A DNA stretch of 64,000 nucleotides. Source: Pleomorphomonas sp. (GTDB lineage Bacteria; Pseudomonadota; Alphaproteobacteria; Rhizobiales; Pleomorphomonadaceae). The stretch lies in contig JARKNW010000012.1 of NCBI GenBank assembly GCA_029976075.1, forward strand, positions 1 through 64,000, read 5' to 3'. Position numbers and translations under genes: made by a program. How positions within the stretch are numbered: position 1 is the stretch's first letter; each line of letters begins with the position of its first letter. The notes beneath the pieces were generated by a model. The model saw only the letters and a program-made list of their open reading frames with translations, had not been told where the DNA came from and ran no database searches. Shown here one piece after another: positions 48,427 to 59,200 of this stretch.

Positions 48427-51399
48427 TCAAGGAATGCAACGCCCGTCGCGCCCCGGACGACACTGATAGCCCCGAGGACTGGGTGTCGGCCCAACACCGC
48501 CCGCGACACGTCCCAGAGCCCCGAGGTCGAGCGGTCCCCCCTCGGCCACATTGGGGGAGCGTGCCGCAGCTTGCTCCCGACGCGGAGCGGACACCAGGCC
48601 GTTTGGGCGAGCCAAAGGCAAAGGCAACGGTGGCTCGGCTATTGCCGAAGGCGCGGCGACCACCGCGACGGGGACAGCCGTGGGGGCTTCCGCCGGCTTC
48701 GGAGCTTCCGACAGCGTATCGATCATCGACGTCACCGCATCCGGCTTAACCGGCTCCAGCTTCGGCGTAGCATCGCCACCGATCAAGCGAGCAAAGCCGC
48801 CCGTCATGGTCGCAAGGCGTGAATAGCCCGAGACGGAATCATCCAGAAGACCAGGAAGATCCGGATAGAGACGCGGCGAAGCAAGCGAGCCGACCACCGC
48901 CACGGGAACTTCGAACTCCGGGTATCCCTTCAGCGTCGGACGGAGCCGCATGTCGAGATTGCCACCAACCAGACCAAGCGTACCGGTTCCCGACAGTTGG
49001 AGATCGCCAGCCGAAAGCACAAGCTCATCGGCCGTCATCGTCCCGTTTGACAGTTTCAGACGACCGTTCAGCTTGTCGAAGCCGACGCGCCCAGAATCCG
49101 TTCCAAAACCCACCTGGACGGACCGGGCCAGCCGGCCGAGCAGCGCCACCGGATCAAGGCCATCGAGAAGGCCATGCGCGATGGAGAAGTCGGCAGTGCC
49201 GGCGGCCGATTTGAAAAGATCGCTCCGCTTCCTTCCTGCGGCGCCGATATCGACCGCCAGGGCGAGCTCGCCATCCACCATGTTGCCGATAAGCGGCGCA
49301 AGGCTGGCAAGACGTGCCCCCTCGAGCTTGCCACGGATGGTATAGCCCGGCTGGCTGCCCGGCTTGACCGTCAATGTCGCGAAACCACTGCCACCCCCGA
49401 GAGAAAGCTTGGGAAGCGAGATCTCGCCCCCTTCTTTGCCAACCCGGAAATCGACGGGCCCGCCAGCCGCAGCCACCGGACCGGCCACAATGCGCCCGGC
49501 CTCGACATGGAGATCGGCGTCGATAATGGCCGGCTGCTGGCCAGCTTTCGACGGGCCATTGGCAAGTGCGCCCGCCAAGGCACCTACATCAACCATATCA
49601 CCACTGAGACGGCCGGTCAGATGCTCCTGGCTATCGACAGTTGCGAGGTCAAGTACTCCGCCAAAGGCCACATCGCCAAGCATCAGCCTGACATCCGAGA
49701 GGGTGAAACGGCCGGCAGCAGCTTCCAACTGGCCATCAAGCGAAGCACTCTGTGGCAGATCGGCAATGCCTGTCAGCACTGGAAGCCGACTGCTTGTCAT
49801 GGTCAGGCTGCCATTCAACGAAGCCGCAGCCGGATCGGCCTCGCCGATGAAACCCGCGGACAACGCCGGACCTTCGACGCGCACCTCAACAGGCGCCGCA
49901 CCGCCGCCGAGCAACTGGCGCGCCGGTGCCGTCATCTCGAACGTGACGGCGCCGGACGGCGCAGTTCCTTGCGCGGTGAGCCGCGCCGGCTTGTCGATGC
50001 CGACCACTGACAAATCGGCAGAAAGGTCTGTCAAAGCCGGCAGTTTGATCGCACCGCTCAGCGGCAACGCATCGAGATGCCCTCCCCGGACCTGGCCCGC
50101 CCCATCGATTGACAGTGTTGCGGCCAGTTCATCAGCCGTCCGGCCATGAGCCGCCATGCGAAGATCGGCGGCAAGCCGGCCGGAGAGCGGCGACGAGGGT
50201 AGGCCGGCGATCATCGACAGATTGCCGACATCGACATTCTTTGCCGAAAACGAGGCGCCAAGGCGCCGACCATCGCCATCGGGAACCAAGTCGAGCCGCC
50301 CCGACAGCACGCCGTCGCCGGCCGCTCCATCAAACAGTGCACCGAAGCGCCCATCCCGATCGACGGCAGTGAACCGGAGGTTTCGCATCCCCCCGCCAGG
50401 GAGCGTGAGCTCGGCAAGCTTCAGATCCAGCCCGGCATCAAAGGGAGCTGGACCGCCGGCCGGATCAAAGCCCAGATGGGTGGCCAGAGAACCAAGCGCC
50501 GCCAGGGAGCCAGCCGGCAGCCTGCTGAAATCCGCGTGAAGATCAACCGAAGCACGCGGCGCACTCAGATCGAGCGCGGCGGACAGTCGGCCGTTGCCAC
50601 CGAAAGCGATAGCCGCAGCATCGACCAACTCGATCCGATCCGAGGACAATGAAACGGCGCCGCTGAGCTTCATTGGTCCACGCGCCGCGGCAAACGGCCC
50701 ACCAAAGGCGGCGGCATCCGGCGCTGACAGTTCGAGACGCCCGGCGAAGGCGCCGCCGGCCAGCCCACCGTCGAGATCGATGTTGAGTGCCGCCGTCGTG
50801 AACTGTGCCCGGGCCGCCCCAGCCGAGCCAGCTTCGATGGTCAGCGAAAGCGGCTTGTCTTGCAGCGTCGCCTTGAGAACGAGGCGGTGACCTTCCTCGG
50901 CACGCGCGGCCGAAGCCGTCAGCCCTTCAAAACTCGCTTCCGTACCCCCCGTCGAAATGACGAGACGCCCATCCGTAGCCAGAAAATGCCGGCTGGTGGC
51001 CAGACTGGCCAGATTGGCCAGTGCAGCGATCATTCTCGACGGATCGAGGTCCCTTCCCTTGAGGGCGAGATTGAGTATTGGTCGCTCGATCGTCACGCTA
51101 CCGAGTTCGGCCGATCCGGAGAGGACGGGGAGCGGGCTGAGAGCAAGGAGAAGACGATCGGCATGTACGCTGCCAAGTCCGTCAGGCAGCTCGATCGCGA
51201 CATCGGCCGCCACAACGCAGGGCGTCGGCAGCAGGGTGAGGTCGGCATTCCGAAACTTGACCAGCGTCCCGGTCTCGGTCTCGAAGGTGGTGATGGCCGG
51301 CGCGACGAACTTGTCGAGCGGAAACAGCGGCGCCATCGCCAAGCGCAACGCAAGGACGATCAACACCAGCCCCGACAAGGCGGTGACGACGCGAACCAT
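48427..51399 (-). CDS. AsmA family protein
   Basis: N-terminal TM then long repetitive beta-rich domain; LKLSNGTMTADELVLSAGDLQLSGTGTLGLVGGNLDMRLRPTLKG. Confidence 0.88.
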   Translation of the reverse strand: MVRVVTALSGLVLIVLALRLAMAPLFPLDKFVAPAITTFETETGTLVKFRNADLTLLPTPCVVAADVAIELPDGLGSVHADRLLLALSPLPVLSGSAELGSVTIERPILNLALKGRDLDPSRMIAALANLASLATSRHFLATDGRLVISTGGTEASFEGLTASAARAEEGHRLVLKATLQDKPLSLTIEAGSAGAARAQFTTAALNIDLDGGLAGGAFAGRLELSAPDAAAFGGPFAAARGPMKLSGAVSLSSDRIELVDAAAIAFGGNGRLSAALDLSAPRASVDLHADFSRLPAGSLAALGSLATHLGFDPAGGPAPFDAGLDLKLAELTLPGGGMRNLRFTAVDRDGRFGALFDGAAGDGVLSGRLDLVPDGDGRRLGASFSAKNVDVGNLSMIAGLPSSPLSGRLAADLRMAAHGRTADELAATLSIDGAGQVRGGHLDALPLSGAIKLPALTDLSADLSVVGIDKPARLTAQGTAPSGAVTFEMTAPARQLLGGGAAPVEVRVEGPALSAGFIGEADPAAASLNGSLTMTSSRLPVLTGIADLPQSASLDGQLEAAAGRFTLSDVRLMLGDVAFGGVLDLATVDSQEHLTGRLSGDMVDVGALAGALANGPSKAGQQPAIIDADLHVEAGRIVAGPVAAAGGPVDFRVGKEGGEISLPKLSLGGGSGFATLTVKPGSQPGYTIRGKLEGARLASLAPLIGNMVDGELALAVDIGAAGRKRSDLFKSAAGTADFSIAHGLLDGLDPVALLGRLARSVQVGFGTDSGRVGFDKLNGRLKLSNGTMTADELVLSAGDLQLSGTGTLGLVGGNLDMRLRPTLKGYPEFEVPVAVVGSLASPRLYPDLPGLLDDSVSGYSRLATMTGGFARLIGGDATPKLEPVKPDAVTSMIDTLSEAPKPAEAPTAVPVAVVAAPSAIAEPPLPLPLARPNGLVSAPRREQAAARSPNVAEGGPLDLGALGRVAGGVGPTPSPRGYQCRPGRDGRCIP

Positions 51400-51634
51400 G
51401 TTCCCCCGATTCCTAGAAGCCTCTCCCGAGCGCACCGCATTCTCCTCCGAAACCGGTGCAAGTTGATACAATACCAGTCCTTTCGGACTTTGGCATCCTT
51501 GTCCGGCTATCCGATGGGAGAACACTCGTTTCGCACTGCAAAAGAAACAACTGCGGAGCAAAAGGCTTGGCTGCGGTGCACCAATGCCCCTATGCTGGCG
51601 GGATCGCGCAGTAGCATTGCGGCATGAGGCTCCG

Positions 51635-52201
51635 ATGTCGAAGACGAAGCAGGGCACCGTAATCCGGAAGTACGCCAACCGACGCCTCTACAACACGGGC
51701 ACCTCCAGTTACGTTACCCTGCAGGATCTCGCCACCATGGTGCGCGCCAACACGGACTTCGTGGTGATCGATGCGAAAAGCGACGAAGACATCACCCATG
51801 AAGTCCTGACGCAGATCATCCTCGAGGAGGAAATGCGCGGGCCGCATCTTCTACCCGTCAACTTCCTTCGCCAGCTCATTCGCTTCTACGGAGATGAACT
51901 GCAGGCCATGGTGCCTGCGTTCCTCGAATACTCGATCGGCCAGTTCGCTCGCGAACAAGGCAAGATGCGTGGCATCGCCGGTGAGGCGCTGGGTGCCTCG
52001 AGCCTCAGCGAAAAGCTCGGAGAGCAGGTAAGGCTCAATGCCGAGTCCTTTGAACGTGCGGTGCGCGCCGCCTTGCCGGGGGAAGCGCCGGAGAGCGAAG
52101 AACGCCCTCCCGAAAGCCGCGCTGCCGACATCAATGCGCTGCGTGACGAGCTTGACGCCATGCGACGGCGGCTCGATCGTCTCGCGCCGGAGAACGAATA
52201 A
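51635..52201 (+). CDS. phaR: polyhydroxyalkanoate synthesis repressor PhaR
   Basis: VIRKYANRRLYNTGTSSYVTLQDLATMVR; DITHEVLTQIILEEE. Confidence 0.95.
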   Translation: MSKTKQGTVIRKYANRRLYNTGTSSYVTLQDLATMVRANTDFVVIDAKSDEDITHEVLTQIILEEEMRGPHLLPVNFLRQLIRFYGDELQAMVPAFLEYSIGQFAREQGKMRGIAGEALGASSLSEKLGEQVRLNAESFERAVRAALPGEAPESEERPPESRAADINALRDELDAMRRRLDRLAPENE

Positions 52202-52211
52202 GCCGGCCGGA

Positions 52212-53963
52212 TCAAGTCAGGTTGACGGCGAGCGGTCCGTGGAGCCAGCCATCGTCATCGAGGCCATCAAGCACCGCGGCGTTCGGCACCGCCCGAAGAC
52301 GCGGCTCGCCGATCAGGCGCCCCTGGAAGGCAGAAATGCCCAGCTCGGCGAGCAATGTCGCCGAGTCCTCATCTTGCACGAACTCGGCCACCGTCCGGAT
52401 GCCGAAATGACCAGCGAGCGTTGTAAGCGCCCTCACGAAGACAACGGCGTCGGGATCCCGACCGATATCGCGAATGAAGGCACCATCGATCTTCAGCCAG
52501 TCCGGCTTGATGTCACGCAGCATCCTGAGCGAGGTATGCCCGGAACCGAAGTCGTCGATGGCAATCCGGCAGCCGATATCGCGCACGGTAGCGACCATGT
52601 GCCTGAGGTCGTCTATGCGCGACCATGCCGCCGTTTCGGTGATCTCGATGGTCAGCCTCTTGAGGGCATCGCCGTCGCGACGGGCGCCCGCTACCAGCAT
52701 GCTGAGCCATGCCGGATCGGCCAGGGTCTCCGGCGACACATTGACGGACAGCTTGAGTGACGGTGAAGCCTGAAGGTCGGCCATCACCAGCATCAACGCC
52801 CGCATATCGAGACGCCGGATCAACCCAAGCTTTTCAGCCGCTTCCACATAGGGGCCGCCCGAGACGATTTCACCCGACGGCAGGACCAGGCGGCTGAGAG
52901 CTTCGTAATAGATGATGTCCCGATCGCCCACCCGAGCAATTGGCTGGTAGGCGAGCACGAAGCGATCCTCGGCAAGGCCGCGCTGGATCGCCTCGGCAAT
53001 CTCCACGTTGCGGCGCCGAAGGGCATCGCGAGCCACGGACGGTTCATAGAGGTTGAGATGGCGGTCGGCATCCCGCCGGGCATCGCCGAGCGCCTCTTCG
53101 GCACGGTTGGCGGCCATGGCCCCGGACAACGCATGCTGCGGCAGCATGACGGCACCGATGGCAATGTCGGCTCGAATGGCAGCGCCATCGCAATCGATTG
53201 TCTCGCTTCGCACCGCATCCCGGAACCGCTCGGCTGCAACAATCAGCGCATGTTCGTTGCAATCGTTGAGAATGGCACCGAACTTGTGGCCGGAGAACGA
53301 GCCAAACACGTCGCCCTGCCGCATGCGACGGAGGATGCGCTCACCGGCGACGTCAATGACCCGATCACCGGCTTCGTAGCCAAAATTCGCATTGATCCGG
53401 CCTATATCGAGCACGGCTATGATCAGAAACACCGCCGAGCCGCCTTCGGCCTCCAGAAGCTTCAGCCGATCGGTGAGGCTTTGGAGCAGTTCATCGCGAT
53501 CAAGCCGGCGATCTGGTCCGTAAGCGCGGGTCGGGCTCGCCATCTGCGTATCGCGTGGCAGAACACGAACGGCGCCTCGCGCGCCAAGCGCAGGCTGGCC
53601 GGCCGGTCCGAACCAACTGCCGCTCTCTTCGATGCGGACACCTTGCGGTTTGCCGCCGCGCGGCAGCAAGTCGTAGACGAGCCGATAATCGGGACCGATG
53701 CGATCGGCGGGCAATAGCGGAGGTGGCGTTGCGGCGGCCCGCAGCGTTTCAGCCTGCGGACCGATCAGGCGATGAAGCGCCCGGACGGAGAGCGGTACGT
53801 CGTAGCTGGGAAGATCCAGCACCGCCCCCGCATTCGGAGACCAGCGCAGGCGATCTTCGACATAGTCATATTCGTAGGCGGCAACCCCGGCCGCAGCCAT
53901 CGCTGCGTCGATAGCGCCACTGGCCAGCCCGTGTCCTTCGGGGGAAACGAGATCGTCATCCAT
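52212..53963 (-). CDS. PAS-like / degenerate GGDEF / EAL domain protein (putative c-di-GMP phosphodiesterase)
   Basis: SGHKF in place of GGDEF; YYEALSRL, LSVNVSPETL, IEITETAAW, IAIDDFGSGHTSLRML, DWLKIDGAFI EAL motifs. Confidence 0.9.
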   Translation of the reverse strand: MDDDLVSPEGHGLASGAIDAAMAAAGVAAYEYDYVEDRLRWSPNAGAVLDLPSYDVPLSVRALHRLIGPQAETLRAAATPPPLLPADRIGPDYRLVYDLLPRGGKPQGVRIEESGSWFGPAGQPALGARGAVRVLPRDTQMASPTRAYGPDRRLDRDELLQSLTDRLKLLEAEGGSAVFLIIAVLDIGRINANFGYEAGDRVIDVAGERILRRMRQGDVFGSFSGHKFGAILNDCNEHALIVAAERFRDAVRSETIDCDGAAIRADIAIGAVMLPQHALSGAMAANRAEEALGDARRDADRHLNLYEPSVARDALRRRNVEIAEAIQRGLAEDRFVLAYQPIARVGDRDIIYYEALSRLVLPSGEIVSGGPYVEAAEKLGLIRRLDMRALMLVMADLQASPSLKLSVNVSPETLADPAWLSMLVAGARRDGDALKRLTIEITETAAWSRIDDLRHMVATVRDIGCRIAIDDFGSGHTSLRMLRDIKPDWLKIDGAFIRDIGRDPDAVVFVRALTTLAGHFGIRTVAEFVQDEDSATLLAELGISAFQGRLIGEPRLRAVPNAAVLDGLDDDGWLHGPLAVNLT

Positions 53964-54101
53964 CAGCCGCCGTCCTCACCGTTTTGGAACACCTACCGCA
54001 ACGTCTCACCAACGGGAACCCGCGATTTTGCCCCGTCCGTCGCCTTTCCGCTTCTAAAGGACCTGAGTTACCAAAGTTTTTTCAGTCCGGAGACTTGCCG
54101 A

Positions 54102-54118
54102 TTAACCTTTTCTTAACC
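54102..54118. promoter_or_regulatory. perfect CtrA-type box
   Basis: TTAA-ccttttc-TTAACC exactly matches TTAA-N7-TTAAC; lies between divergent EAL and hypothetical genes. Confidence 0.6.
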
Positions 54119-54207
54119 ATTCTTGAAATGTGGCGCACCAATTGCTCCGCATTCCTTGCGTTGGTTCATTTGTGCCAAAACGGCACAATCTTGGAAAGGC
54201 CTGCGAC

Positions 54208-54591
54208 ATGATCGGATCGATCGGCTCCATCGGCAAGAGCGTCAGCAGCCAATACGAAAGAGCGCCCCATCGCGCTTCCGGTCGTTATGTCGAAGCAACC
54301 GAGGACGTTTCTTCGGGGGACGAACAGTCACGTCCTGCCCTGGTCGACCTTCGTGCAGAAGCCATGAAGGAAGCCTTTCGTCAACGTGCCACGATGTCGG
54401 CGAACAATCCAGCGTCCGCGCCGTTCATTGCCCAACTTGCCGCCGTTGGTCTTGGCGACGCCGGAACTGGAGAACGCCGCGTGCGCCGTGACCCGTCGCT
54501 GATCGTCGCACGAGCCGACGCTCTCTATCGCGATGGCTACCGCCGCGTGACCGATCTCGAGCCCGGCTTCTTCGGCACCGCCGAGTACTGA
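54208..54591 (+). CDS. conserved hypothetical protein, 127 aa
   Basis: ORF MIGSIGSIGKSVSSQYERAP...GFFGTAEY; followed by hairpin; no recognised domain. Confidence 0.65.
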   Translation: MIGSIGSIGKSVSSQYERAPHRASGRYVEATEDVSSGDEQSRPALVDLRAEAMKEAFRQRATMSANNPASAPFIAQLAAVGLGDAGTGERRVRRDPSLIVARADALYRDGYRRVTDLEPGFFGTAEY

Positions 54592-54609
54592 ACAGCCCCA
54601 AAACAAAAA

Positions 54610-54630
54610 GGCCGGCGCAATGCACCGGCT
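54610..54630 (-). terminator. rpmF terminator
   Basis: GCCGG..CCGGC stem with - strand CTTTTTGTTTT tail. Confidence 0.65.
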
Positions 54631-54680
54631 CTTTTCAGGTCGACATCCCGGCCGTCGTGGACGGCCGAGCGAAGCTGTTG

Positions 54681-54863
54681 TCAGGCTTCCTTGGGCGCCA
54701 GAATCTGGCGGCCGCGGTACATGCCAGTCTTGAGATCGACATGATGGGGACGACGCAGCTCACCCGAGGTCTTGTCCTCGACGTAGGTCGGCTGCTTCAG
54801 AGCATCGGCGGACCGACGCATGCCCCGCTTGGACGGCGAGGTCTTTCGCTTGGGAACTGCCAT
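54681..54863 (-). CDS. rpmF: 50S ribosomal protein L32
   Basis: [22 protein letters not shown]. Confidence 0.98.
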   Translation of the reverse strand: MAVPKRKTSPSKRGMRRSADALKQPTYVEDKTSGELRRPHHVDLKTGMYRGRQILAPKEA

Positions 54864-55051
54864 TGTCTTCTACTCCATCGCCCGCTCTGAAGGGAGAACC
54901 GCAATGATCCACCATTCGGGCGCGCGGGCGCTCGTTCCTAAAGATGCGGCCTTATACAGACTGACGGGCTACTTTGCCAGTGCCTGCCCGGAAAAAAGTA
55001 CGTCTCTCCGTCGCAATCCCGATGGCGGAACCTCATAAGGATGGGCGACCC

Positions 55052-55795
55052 TCAGGGAGCGAGGCACTCGACATACGCCCCGGACTGACCAACGCGGAGC
55101 TCAATGATCCTCGAAAGAGTCTTTTGTGCCCGGCTCGGCTTCAGCGGATTGCGGATGGACGGATTGGGCAGGGCAGCGGCGATGAGGGCAGCTTCTCTTC
55201 GGCTCAGCTTCGATGCCGGCTTCTTGAAATAATACCGGGCCGCCGCCTCGACACCGTAAATGTTGGGGCCAAGCTCGGCAATGTTCAGATAGATTTCCAG
55301 CGTCCGCCGTTTCGACCAGACCAGATCGGCATAAAGAGCAAGCGGTATTTCGAGTCCCTTGCGGATATAGGAGCGGGACGGCCAGAGAAAGACGTTCTTC
55401 ACCGTCTGCATGGTGATGGTGCTGGCACCACGGTTGGGACCGCCGTTGCGGTTCAGGACGGCGCGAAGCTGTGCCCAATCGACGCCATCGTGGAAACAGA
55501 ACTGACCATCTTCGCTCATGACGACGGCCTGCTTCATGCTGGGCGCGATATCATCGAGATCGACCCACTGACGACTGTAGCCCTGAAAGGTCAGCAGATC
55601 CCAGATCATGATCGTCGAAACAGGGCGGACGAACAGATAGAGCGGCGCCAGCACGAAGGGCAGGATGACAACCACCGCGGCAGCCATGGAGACCCGCCGG
55701 AGCCAGATCCGCCAGCCAGCTTGCCTCACAGCCGCCGCCTCCCCATCGCTCACCACCGGCTCGCCTTCGGCCATCGCCTCGCTGAGATCGCTCAT
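55052..55795 (-). CDS. mtgA: monofunctional biosynthetic peptidoglycan transglycosylase
   Basis: VVMSEDGQFCFHDGVDW; GASTITMQTVKNVFLWPSRSYIRKGLEIPLA; NIAELGPNIYGVEAAARYYFKKPASKLSRREAALIAAALPNP. Confidence 0.96.
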   Translation of the reverse strand: MSDLSEAMAEGEPVVSDGEAAAVRQAGWRIWLRRVSMAAAVVVILPFVLAPLYLFVRPVSTIMIWDLLTFQGYSRQWVDLDDIAPSMKQAVVMSEDGQFCFHDGVDWAQLRAVLNRNGGPNRGASTITMQTVKNVFLWPSRSYIRKGLEIPLALYADLVWSKRRTLEIYLNIAELGPNIYGVEAAARYYFKKPASKLSRREAALIAAALPNPSIRNPLKPSRAQKTLSRIIELRVGQSGAYVECLAP

Positions 55796-56003
55796 GCCCC
55801 ACCCGCCTGTCCGTTTTTTTCATAAACCAACGGTGCCGGCCGGGCAAACGGGGGAATCATGGCAATCATCCATTAGCCGCCACACCACCTGCCCTCCACG
55901 CCGCTTTGAGCTCGAAGAGGCGCAAAACGCCACCCAATGCGGCAAATGCCTGCAATTTGGACAGACGTGGCGCTATTTTGACATGGCGAAAATTGAGGCA
56001 GCA

Positions 56004-56125
56004 TGAGACCTTTTACTTGTGAGCGCTGCTTTGTCGGTCTTCCGTCTGGATCTTCCTCCTGATCCACCGTGGCACTCCAGCTTTCCTCCCAGAACTCAGG
56101 CCGGCGACCCCGGCCTGTTTTTTTT
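56004..56125 (+). ncRNA. candidate small RNA with anti-Shine-Dalgarno loop and rho-independent terminator
   Basis: GGATC-TTCCTCCT-GATCC hairpin (56048-56065); second TTTCCTCCC at 56082-56090; terminator CAGGCCGG-cgacc-CCGGCCTG-T8 (56097-56125); 5' end uncertain. Confidence 0.5.
56097..56125 (+). terminator. rho-independent terminator
   Basis: 8-bp perfect GC stem followed by eight T. Confidence 0.85.
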
Positions 56126-56170
56126 GCGCCGCACCTCGGCGGGCCATTAGGTCTAAACCTGAATAAAGAA

Positions 56171-56194
56171 GGACCGGAGATCACTCCCCGGCCC
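56171..56194 (-). terminator. putA terminator
   Basis: - strand GGGCCGG...CCGGTCC then TTCTTTATTC. Confidence 0.6.
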
Positions 56195-56225
56195 TTCCGG
56201 CCCTCTGCGTCTTGTTGTGTTGTGG

Positions 56226-59200
56226 TCAGTCGTCGCCCATGGCAACCAGCGTCGCGTTGCCACCGGCTGCGGCCGTATTGATGGACACCACCTGCTCGAG
56301 CGCAAAGCGGGTGAGGTAGTTGGGACCACCCGCCTTCGGCCCGGTCCCCGAAAGACCTGAGCCACCAAAGGGTTGCGAGCCAACCACCGCTCCTATCATG
56401 TTGCGGTTGACGTAGACATTGCCGACCGGCAACCGTTCGACGACGCGCTTCACGGTGGTCTCGATACGCGAGTGGATACCCAAGGTGAGGCCGTAACCGC
56501 TCGCAGCAATATCCTCGATGACCTTGTCGAGTTCCTTTGCCTTGTAGCGGACGATGTGCAGCACCGGGCCGAACACCTCCTTTTCGAGCGCACTCGCATC
56601 GGGCAGCTCGACGATGGTCGGCGCAAAGTAGGTGCCACCGGCCAGGGCACTTTGCGGGGTCTCGCCGGAAAACAGCACACCTCCCTTGCCCTGCCAGGCG
56701 GCCACGTGAACGGCGAGTTTCTCTCTCTGCTCGCGGTCGATGATCGGACCGACATCCGTCTCCGGCCGGCGCGGATCGCCGACCTTGAGCTCGGCCGCCG
56801 CGCCCTTGATGAGATCGACCATATGGTCGGCGACATCGTCCTGTACGAACAACAGCCGCAGTGCCGAACAACGCTGGCCGGCGGAGCGAAACGCGGAGGT
56901 AATGACGTCATCGGTCACCTGTTCGCCGAGCGCAGTGGCATCGACGATCATGGCGTTGAGACCACCCGTCTCGGCAATCAGCGGCACGATCGGTCCGCGT
57001 TTGGCGGCTAGCGCCCTGTTGATGGCAAAGGCAGTATCCGTCGAACCGGTAAAGGCAACGCCAGCAATGCGCGGATCGTCGACAAGCGCCGCGCCGGCGG
57101 AGCCATCGCCAACGACCAGCGTCAACGCCGACACGGGCACCCCCGCTTCATGCAACAACCGCACCGCCATGGCGCCGGTAAGCGGCGTCTGTTCGGCGGG
57201 CTTGGCCACCACGGCATTGCCGGCCGCAAGTGCCGCTGCCGTCTGGCCGACAAAAATCGCCAGCGGGAAGTTCCACGGTGCAATAGCGGCAAAGACGCCC
57301 CGTCCCCGGTAGTCGAGGTGGTTTTCCTCGCCTGTCGGGCCGGGCATGGCAACCGGCGCCTCGAACAGGCGCCGTGCCTCGGCGGCATAGTAACGGCAGA
57401 AATCGACCGCCTCGCGGACCTCGGCGATGCCATCGGCCAGCGTCTTGCCTGCCTCAAGCGCCAGTACCGCCAGAAGCTGCGGTAGTCTGTCCTCGAGAAG
57501 ATCGGCCGCCCGCTCAAGGGCAGAGGCGCGTGTCTCGGCTGAAGCTGTACACCAGGAGCGGAAGCCCTCGGAGGCCGAGGAGACCGCTCGCCTCACGGTT
57601 TCCACATCGGCGTCGATCGCACGGCCGATCTCCGTCTTTCCATCGATCGGCGACAGAAGAACGCGCGGCGTGCCGGTCGCATCTTCTCCATCAACGATCG
57701 AAGCGGCAGTCCCGAAGTCGCTGCCCGCAGCCGCGATGGCGTTCAGCAGCGGCTCGAGCGCCTGCTCATCGGCCAGCTCCACGCCGCGCGAGTTCCGGCG
57801 GGACCCGAACAGATCGGCAGGCAGCGGAATGCGGGCATGACGGGCGCGGTCGCCGCCAGCCAATACGTCAGCGGGACGCTTCAACAAGGTCGAGATCTCC
57901 ACATTGGAATCGCCGACGGCGGCGACGAAGGATGAGTTGGCGCCGTTCTCCAGAAGGCGTCGAACGAGATAGGCGAGAAGATCCTTGTGCCCTCCGACGG
58001 GCGCATAGATGCGGCAGGGCTGGCCGCCCTTTTCAGTGACCTCGCGATAGAGCGTGTCACCCATGCCGTGCAGGCGCTGGAACTCGAAATGCCGGTCCTT
58101 GCCGGCGATCTCCGAAACTTCGGCCACCGTCAACGCATTGTGCGTGGCGAACTGCGGGTAGATGCGAGGTCGCGCACGAAGGAGTTTTTCGGCACAGACG
58201 AGGTAGGAGAGGTCGGTGGAAGCCTTGCGGGTGAACAGCGGGTAGTCCGCAAGCCCCCGCTCCTGGCCGCGCTTCATCTCGGTATCCCAATAGGCTCCCT
58301 TGACGAGGCGCACCATGAAACGGCGCCCAAGGCTTTCGGCTAGCTCGATCATGTAGTCGATCACTGCCGGCGCGCGCTTTTGATAGGCCTGCACGGCAAG
58401 GCCAAAGCCATGCCACCCGGCGAGCGACGGATCGGCGGCCACGGCGGCAATCACCTCGAGCGACAGCTTCAGGCGATCGGCCTCCTCTGCATCGACCGTC
58501 AGATTGAGATCGTAGGCCTTTGCCGCTCGTGACAGCTCCAGGAGTTTCGGTACCAACTCGGCCATTACCCGTTCGGCATTCAGTGCCTCATAACGCGGAT
58601 GCAGGGCCGACAACTTGACCGAGATACCCGGCCGGGCCGGCAGCGGCTCCGAGCCGGCCGACTTGCCGATTGCCTCGATCGCCATCGCATAATCGGCAAA
58701 GTAACGCGCCGCATCTGCAGCCGTGCGGGCCCCTTCCCCGAGCATGTCATAGGAATGACGATAACCCTTGCCGCCAAGGCCACGGGCGCGCGACAGCGCC
58801 GCCTCGATCGAGGTACCCAGCACGAACTGGTAACCCATGATCTTCATCGCCTGCCGCGTGGCAGCGCGCACCGGCGGCATGCCCAGGCGCTTGACAAGGC
58901 CGGTGAAGATATTCTCCGGCGTCTCGCCCGGCTGCAGCACGCGCGTGGTCACGCCGAGCGCCCAGCCGGAGGCGGCGACCAGCCAGGGATCCTCACCCTT
59001 GCCGTGGAAGCCGAAGGCGGCCGATGCGAGCTTGTCTTCGATCAGCCGGTCGGCAGTGGCGCCATCCGGCACGCGCAACAGCGCCTCCGCCATCACCATG
59101 ATGGCAAGCCCCTCGCGTGTCGTCAGCGAGTAAGCCTTCAGAAAATCCTCGACACCACCGATTGCCGATTTGCCATCACGAATGGCCGAGATGAGACGGC

